Source: Viscum album
Taxonomy: Eukaryota > Streptophyta > Magnoliopsida > Santalales > Viscaceae
Direction: 5' to 3'
NCBI GenBank assembly: GCA_963277665.1
Contig: OY728128.1
Span: 1,869,312,988 to 1,869,376,987 of the forward strand
DNA length: 64,000 nucleotides
Shown: positions 59,001 through 64,000 of the stretch, piece after piece
Numbering within the stretch: the stretch's first letter is position 1
Layout of the letters: every line of letters begins with the position of its first letter
Made by a program: the position numbers and the translations under genes
The notes under the pieces: generated by a model
The model's database searches: none
Told to the model about the DNA's origin: nothing
The model's input: only the letters and a program-made list of their open reading frames with translations

Positions 59001-60127
59001 AATTTAGATATTTTTATGTCTTTCTAAATCTTATCATTTTCCTTAATAACTATGATAATAAAAGTTTCAATATTAAAGGGTAGTAATTTCTAAATATAAG
59101 GTGAAAATTTTGCCATTAATGGACCATTCAAGATATTTGTGACCATTTAATACCCACCTTGCATTATTTGAATAGTTTTATTATTTTTATATAATTTTAT
59201 ATAACATTATTTTGGTAAAATATCATCATTATGAATTTTGAAACTATTTATTTAATTTTACCTGAAATACATATAGAAAAAGATTTAATTTGAATATTAT
59301 AATTTAATATAACAATAATAAATAATTTTCACCTATAAAATTCATGGAACACTATGTATTACTCAAATTAAATCTTTTTTTTTATTTTCAAAATAATTTA
59401 TTTTATATTTCCATTAATTAAATAAATACTGTTTTGGTTTTGTGTACGAATTTAAGATAAATATATAATGCATAAATATTTTAAATTAATTTTCATCATG
59501 AATATAATTTTATTATGAACAAGTTTACTACTAATATATTTTTTCATAACTATTGTTATCTCTATGTGAACACATAAAGGATATTTAAGTCTAAGATATT
59601 GACATTTTCAATATTTCATTGACTTAAATAATATTGAAGTATTTTTTTTGGAAAAATTTCCATTAAACACATCGATTTATAGCCTAAGGTTTTAATAGAA
59701 TAATTATCATCATCCAATGAGAAATATGAAGAAAAATTATGGCCTTATAACTTAGTTATAATCAAGATTAAATTAATTTACCCTTTACCAAAGTGATGAA
59801 TTTTACCATGATTACTATTTAAACTTGTCAAAAATATAACATGCCAATTTACCAAATTTCAACCTCTTAATTCAAAATATGGAATCCATTTTATAAAATT
59901 CAATACATATATGTGGGAAAAATTAATTTTATAATATTCTTGAAAAATATGGTGAAAATCACTTTTTTGAAAAAAACCACATTTTAATCATAAATTATGG
60001 ATTATTCTTATCCCTTTCTTTGAAAATGTTATGAACCAGCCTGGGTACCCTAGTAACTTGATAACTAAATTGGAGCTGATATAGCTTGGGGGGAGTTTCT
60101 AATCACCATTGGTTAGAGACTAGAACC
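56081..60127 (-). repeat. chromovirus LTR J2 (right edge replaced by E)
   Basis: A second LTR left edge (ATTAATATTCATTACATAACATAGAGATCC, 56098) is followed by AGAAAGGGTGAGCTCAAA (56294), matching D at 38910/46745. Then come CCAATACATTAGAGGG (56738) and, at 58720-58890, the block with a GGGACC...GTGAGGTGAT pattern that corresponds to 39760-39890 in D. It is related to D but clearly diverged. No ACA end or internal domain was found before the E LTR starts. Microsatellite AT runs lie near 58212-58233 and 58417-58431. Confidence 0.5.
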
Positions 60128-62196
60128 TGGTATCATACTAAATAAAAGTGGGAATGATTTTTACACAAGCATTGTTGAAGCAGATAAACAAGACAATATG
60201 CATATAAAAAGTAACTCCATAGGGAGAAGTGTACAAGTAGTCAAATAGGTATAATGAACCCAAAGTAATATAGAAAAGTACCCGAAAAATAGCATAGATA
60301 ACCAAAGTTCCCAAGGATGAAACTCTCCAAGACCACAAACCAATAGGTAAAACCACCTTTAAGTGGTACTTTACCCCTACTTGAAACTGGAAGGAGATAA
60401 TCTAAAAACCCTCTAAGGAAAGGTAGGGTTTGAGAAAAAAATCCCAATATAGGGTCCCACTAAGGATTCCATAATAATATTCTAATAAGAATTAACCAAA
60501 TAAAGAGATTTTAATTTTCAAAAAAACATATTTGGAATTTCAGAAGAATATTTACAGAAATAATGATTTACATTTCAAATGAAATAAATACTTTAAACAA
60601 ATGCATCACTTTTCAATTGATAGAATATTTCAAAAAAAAATGGATCTATAAATAATTTTATATTAAATAACATATATAAATTCACAATTCATGTAAAATA
60701 GTTTAAAAACATTGGAATATATTTATATCTAATATATAAAAAAGTGAGGAACATTTTCATCTTCTAAGAGGTACGATAGTTATAGGTTATGGGATCCTCA
60801 CAAAGTCATGTGATAGTAACTGAAATGTGTACACATGTCCCTTGTAAATGGAAATAGAGTACTCATCTGTGCTCCACTAGAGAATAATATGTGCTAAAAA
60901 GTGTTTTTTTAGTGTTGTAAAATGTCAATATGGTGCTATGGAATTCCATTCCTAGCATGTTTTTTCCCAAATAACTCACTAATTACCTTGTATTTCAAGT
61001 ACTATATTATAAATCAATTATGGGAAATTTATTTTAAGAAACTATAAAAAAATTAAATCCCATTCCTCTATTTTAAAAATTCTAATTTCTTATTTAAAAA
61101 CCAAAATGTTTTTTAATAAAACATTCCTTTTTCCAAGATAAAACCCAAAGGTTTATTTAAAAACTATTTTAATTTTTTTTTATAAAATATGAATTTGAAA
61201 AAAATTCACAAATTCAATTTCATAATCCAATTTCCATAATTAAATCCCACAAATTAGTTGAAACAATTTCTATCCATTTCACTATCCATCCAATTTCAAA
61301 AACCACCCCCAATTGAAAGGAATTTGGGGTTTTTTCCCAAATCCATTCTAATTTTAGAAAAATAATTAATTCATTGGAAATAGTGTTTTTAATAAAACAA
61401 TTAAAATAAATTTAAATCAATTGAATTCAAATAATGTAACTTAGTGTTAATAAAATTTGGGCATTATAATATAACCACATACCTCAGAATCATAGTATCT
61501 CGAAACAATGAACCCCCAATGGGATTTTATAATAAAGAATGTCAAGAATGGGATCTATGAAAAAACATAGGTTTAAGATAAAAAAGTAGGTATTTTATCC
61601 TAAAACATAACAAATAGATCTAAAAACCCTATATAGAAAATGAGAGAAATAGGGATATGAATAATGGGGAGAGGAAACCTACGAGGTGGAGATCGAACAT
61701 TATTCTCCAAGCTTTGGTTTTCTTTAGAGAGGGTGTAGAGGGGCCAAAATAATCTCTTGGATGATCCCAAGGAAGAATAAACCACAGGGGGTCATGCTAG
61801 GTCAATCAGGAACATAAATGGTAGGTTTAAGATTTTTGAAATTAGATTTTCAAACAAATTAAAACTTGTGCACAGTTTCCTAGGCTGAGACACACAGTTA
61901 GACCAAACTATGTACCCTGGATATGCACCTCTTTTAAATTAACTGCACACTTTACCTTAATTGGGTGCATGGGTCATTAAACTATGAAGAATATATGAAA
62001 AAACCAACTGTATAGGTTTTCACAGTTTGACCTTATAGGGCGCATGGTTTGGGTAAACCATGCACCAACCATTCACTTGCCCATAAATTTTCAAATCCTT
62101 CAAAATTTCACCAGATTCACCATTAAGAGAAACCCAATTAATGAATTGTAAAAATATGGGTCTAGGAATTCCTAAAAATAGTAATAGTATATTACA
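60128..62196 (-). repeat. 3' LTR of gypsy element E
   Basis: On the minus strand it opens TGTAATATACTATTAC directly after a polypurine tract and ends ...TTTAGTATGATACCA. Start, end and a CCATCC/CTACACCCTC block match the F LTR, but E is 2069 bp against F's 2869 bp. The region 61860-62060 holds repeated AAACTGTG/CATGGTTT segments. Open stretches at 60138-60447, 61600-61785 and 62020-62271 are LTR sequence. Confidence 0.75.
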
Positions 62197-62212
62197 ACCT
62201 CCCCCTACATAA
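62197..62212 (-). promoter_or_regulatory. polypurine tract of element E
   Basis: Minus strand TATGTAGGGGGAGGT ending at the LTR TGTAAT start. Confidence 0.7.
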
Positions 62213-62600
62213 AAAATTGATATCCCTAGAAAGCCTATGAAGAATCTCCCATTAAAAAATGATAAGGCCACTACTCTATCACTGGTGCTTCACTCTCTAA
62301 AATATAATGATTATCAGAACTATGTTACCATAGCACAGAAACCAAATATATCTTTCTCCCATTAAGCACCTTTGTTTAAAAATCACCTATACTGACTGGT
62401 CATTCAATCATGGATAAATCAGGTTCAAGCTCAAGATAACTGCAGATCAGAACATCAGATGAATCTGATAGATAATTTTATAGCTGTGATACATAGAACC
62501 TGTTATGTATTGATGTCATCTATAGTGGATGCTCAAAATCATAAGAAACATTTCAAACCTACTCAAAAACCTCAAAAGGTTCAATAAATGAGGATGAATC
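62213..62600 (-). pseudogene. integrase C-terminus and tail of element E
   Basis: Heavily decayed continuation after the integrase core. Phe-Leu-Lys-Val-Ser (about 62655, VGDxVFLKVS block) lies just upstream. Remnants of the PVxIxDxKxKxL pattern lie near 62400-62350, where a chromodomain-like tail would be. Confidence 0.5.
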
Positions 62601-63560
62601 TTCCCTTCCCTCCCAATCTGTCGATGAACCAACTAATGAGAAACTTTCAAGAATACCTAGTCACCAAATAAGAAACCCAACATTCTGTGATGATGATCAT
62701 CATAAGAATTATACTGGATCTGTTCTGTCAACAACATCTGATGAATCAACTAAATCATTTCTGTCATCTCTTGAACCAAGCTTGGCCCAACCAAGGAACA
62801 TTCACCAATCTATGACCAACATAACAATGATCTGCAAGGCTAACTATACAAGGCATAAAAAGGATCCATTATTATCACAGACTGGTAACTATTTTTACAA
62901 GAAAACTCAACCATCCCTAGATGATCATCCCAAGCTATACCAAAGTTGTGAACACAAGCGTGAAGCATATACTCAAGAACTTGTATAACTCTTTTTGTCT
63001 ATCCATCCTACTGCATATTGTATGACTTACTCAAATGGACATGAGAACCCAGTGCCTCCTAAAGGCCTCTCCAAAAATGAGAAGTGGACTGAGGATCCCT
63101 ATCAGAGATTATAGAACATGGTACTCCACACAATTGAACAATCTCATTCAACCTTTGTTGTATAACAAATGAGTATAATGTGACCTGATTTCATTATCTT
63201 ACCGATCACAACCCATACCACATTATTCATTCATTGGGTATATGGAAACCCAACCACAAATTATATGGATATATCATCCCACTTCTATGTTGGGACTAGA
63301 AGTGGATGAAGCAAACTAGAAGGTTTCTAGTTCTTAGCCTTTAATTGTTGGCATGTATAAAAATAATAAATTTTTTAGTAATACCCCATATCATACTTGA
63401 AAACTAGAATCGATACCTCATTTCATAGAACATATTTATGGTTCCTGGGTGCACAAAACATTGGGAATTATGGAAATCTTCCATTATTGCTTTCATGATA
63501 TTAACAACACAACACAACGATTCGGAAAATATATAATGCCCTCTTTAGAGAACGACCATT
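62601..63560 (-). pseudogene. integrase core of element E
   Basis: Minus strand: Phe-Val-Val-Gly-Phe-Pro-Tyr-Thr-Gln (63265), Ile-Ile-Ser-Asp-Arg-Asp-Pro (63115, second catalytic Asp present), Phe-Trp-Arg-Gly-Leu (63080) and Arg-Val-Ile-Gln-Val-Leu-Glu-Tyr-Met-Leu (62995). Trp-Asp-Asp-His-Leu, Asn-Ser-Tyr-Gln-Ser and Ala-Leu-Tyr follow (62930-62850). The catalytic Glu of DGQSER reads Lys (Thr-Lys-Arg), so the triad is broken. The plus-strand open stretch 62782-62988 is the antisense of this region. Confidence 0.83.
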
Positions 63561-64000
63561 TAGCAAAGGTCCCCCTACTATAAAGAGAATCTATAATTCT
63601 ATGGAACTTAGTATAAAGCTGTTGATCTTAAATAATCATCTCAAAAAGAGTGGATGGTAACTGAACACTGGCCAAGGAAACCTCATCCTCTAATTCCCAA
63701 ACTATAATATGACACTTCTCAAAACAAAGCCATCAAGTTTTACTATTCTAATGATTCTCTCGCTACATAGGTCGGAATTTTCCTAATAAATTAATCTACA
63801 AAGACATTCCATTTCCATGGGGTATAGGTGATTTCAAATTTGAAATATTATAGGTATTCCACCCAAAATCTATGTAAGAGATTAATTTTTTTGATAGAAT
63901 ATATAAATCAACCTCTTATGGTCTAAAAAATCATTAATCCTTTATCCTTAAAGGTAAATTTTCCAACTCTTAAGCATGTTCATCATAACTGTGAGTTCAA
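63561..64000 (-). pseudogene. RNase H of element E (runs off the window)
   Basis: Minus strand 63985-63760: Phe-Trp-Val-Glu-Tyr-Leu, Phe-Glu-Ile-Thr-Tyr-Thr-Pro, then Val-Phe-Val-Asp, corresponding to RQRRWLELLKDYDxxIxYxPGKANVVADALSR of gypsy RNase H with frame damage. RT, protease, gag and the 5' LTR lie beyond 64000. Confidence 0.65.

Noticed and set aside
62782..62988. 68-residue plus-strand frame
   Set aside because: Antisense of element E's integrase core, whose motifs are clear on the minus strand.
1..64000. Organellar or bacterial origin because of high AT content
   Set aside because: Nested plant LTR retrotransposons, no organellar or bacterial genes, and no operon-like gene packing.

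Overview
The window looks like plant nuclear DNA from a large, repeat-dominated, very AT-rich genome, most likely an angiosperm because the best-preserved element is a Sirevirus-type Ty1/copia retrotransposon. I found no convincing host gene, tRNA, rRNA or CRISPR array. Almost everything that can be assigned is LTR-retrotransposon sequence in various states of decay: stop codons replacing Trp/Arg/Gln codons, frameshifts and lost catalytic residues. That pattern fits old, once-methylated copies.

Left part (1-7463): element A, a copia-type element with LTRs at about 421-2299 and 5335-7197. Its 3-kb interior shows gag remnants but no recognisable pol. Centre-left (7464-19640): element B, a complete 12.2-kb Sirevirus-like element. 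It has a 5-bp target duplication (ATATT), 1.79-kb LTRs that each carry seven 33-bp minisatellite units, a PBS, gag, protease, integrase, RT and RNase H, two further tandem-repeat blocks, an additional env-position reading frame, and two polypurine tracts. From 19646 to about 22509 lies AT-rich DNA with a cluster of four hairpins.

Right part (22.5-60 kb): a nest of insertions. H (Ty3/gypsy chromovirus, minus) is interrupted by F (related gypsy, plus; LTRs 26160-29028 and 52447 onward). F contains C (copia, plus; LTRs about 29029-31160 and 36768-49567). C's 3' LTR is split by D (gypsy chromovirus with chromodomain remnant, minus; 38709-49368, target duplication TTTAT/TTTAG). C's uninterrupted 5' LTR shows the empty site for D. 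From 55251 to 60127 there is chromovirus LTR sequence with a partial tandem duplication. It abuts the 3' LTR (60128-62196) of element E, another minus-strand chromovirus whose integrase and RNase H run to the window end.

None of the elements appears able to make functional proteins. LTR boundaries without target duplications are estimates from pairwise reading of the two LTRs, good to roughly +/-20 bp for C and worse for A, H and J.
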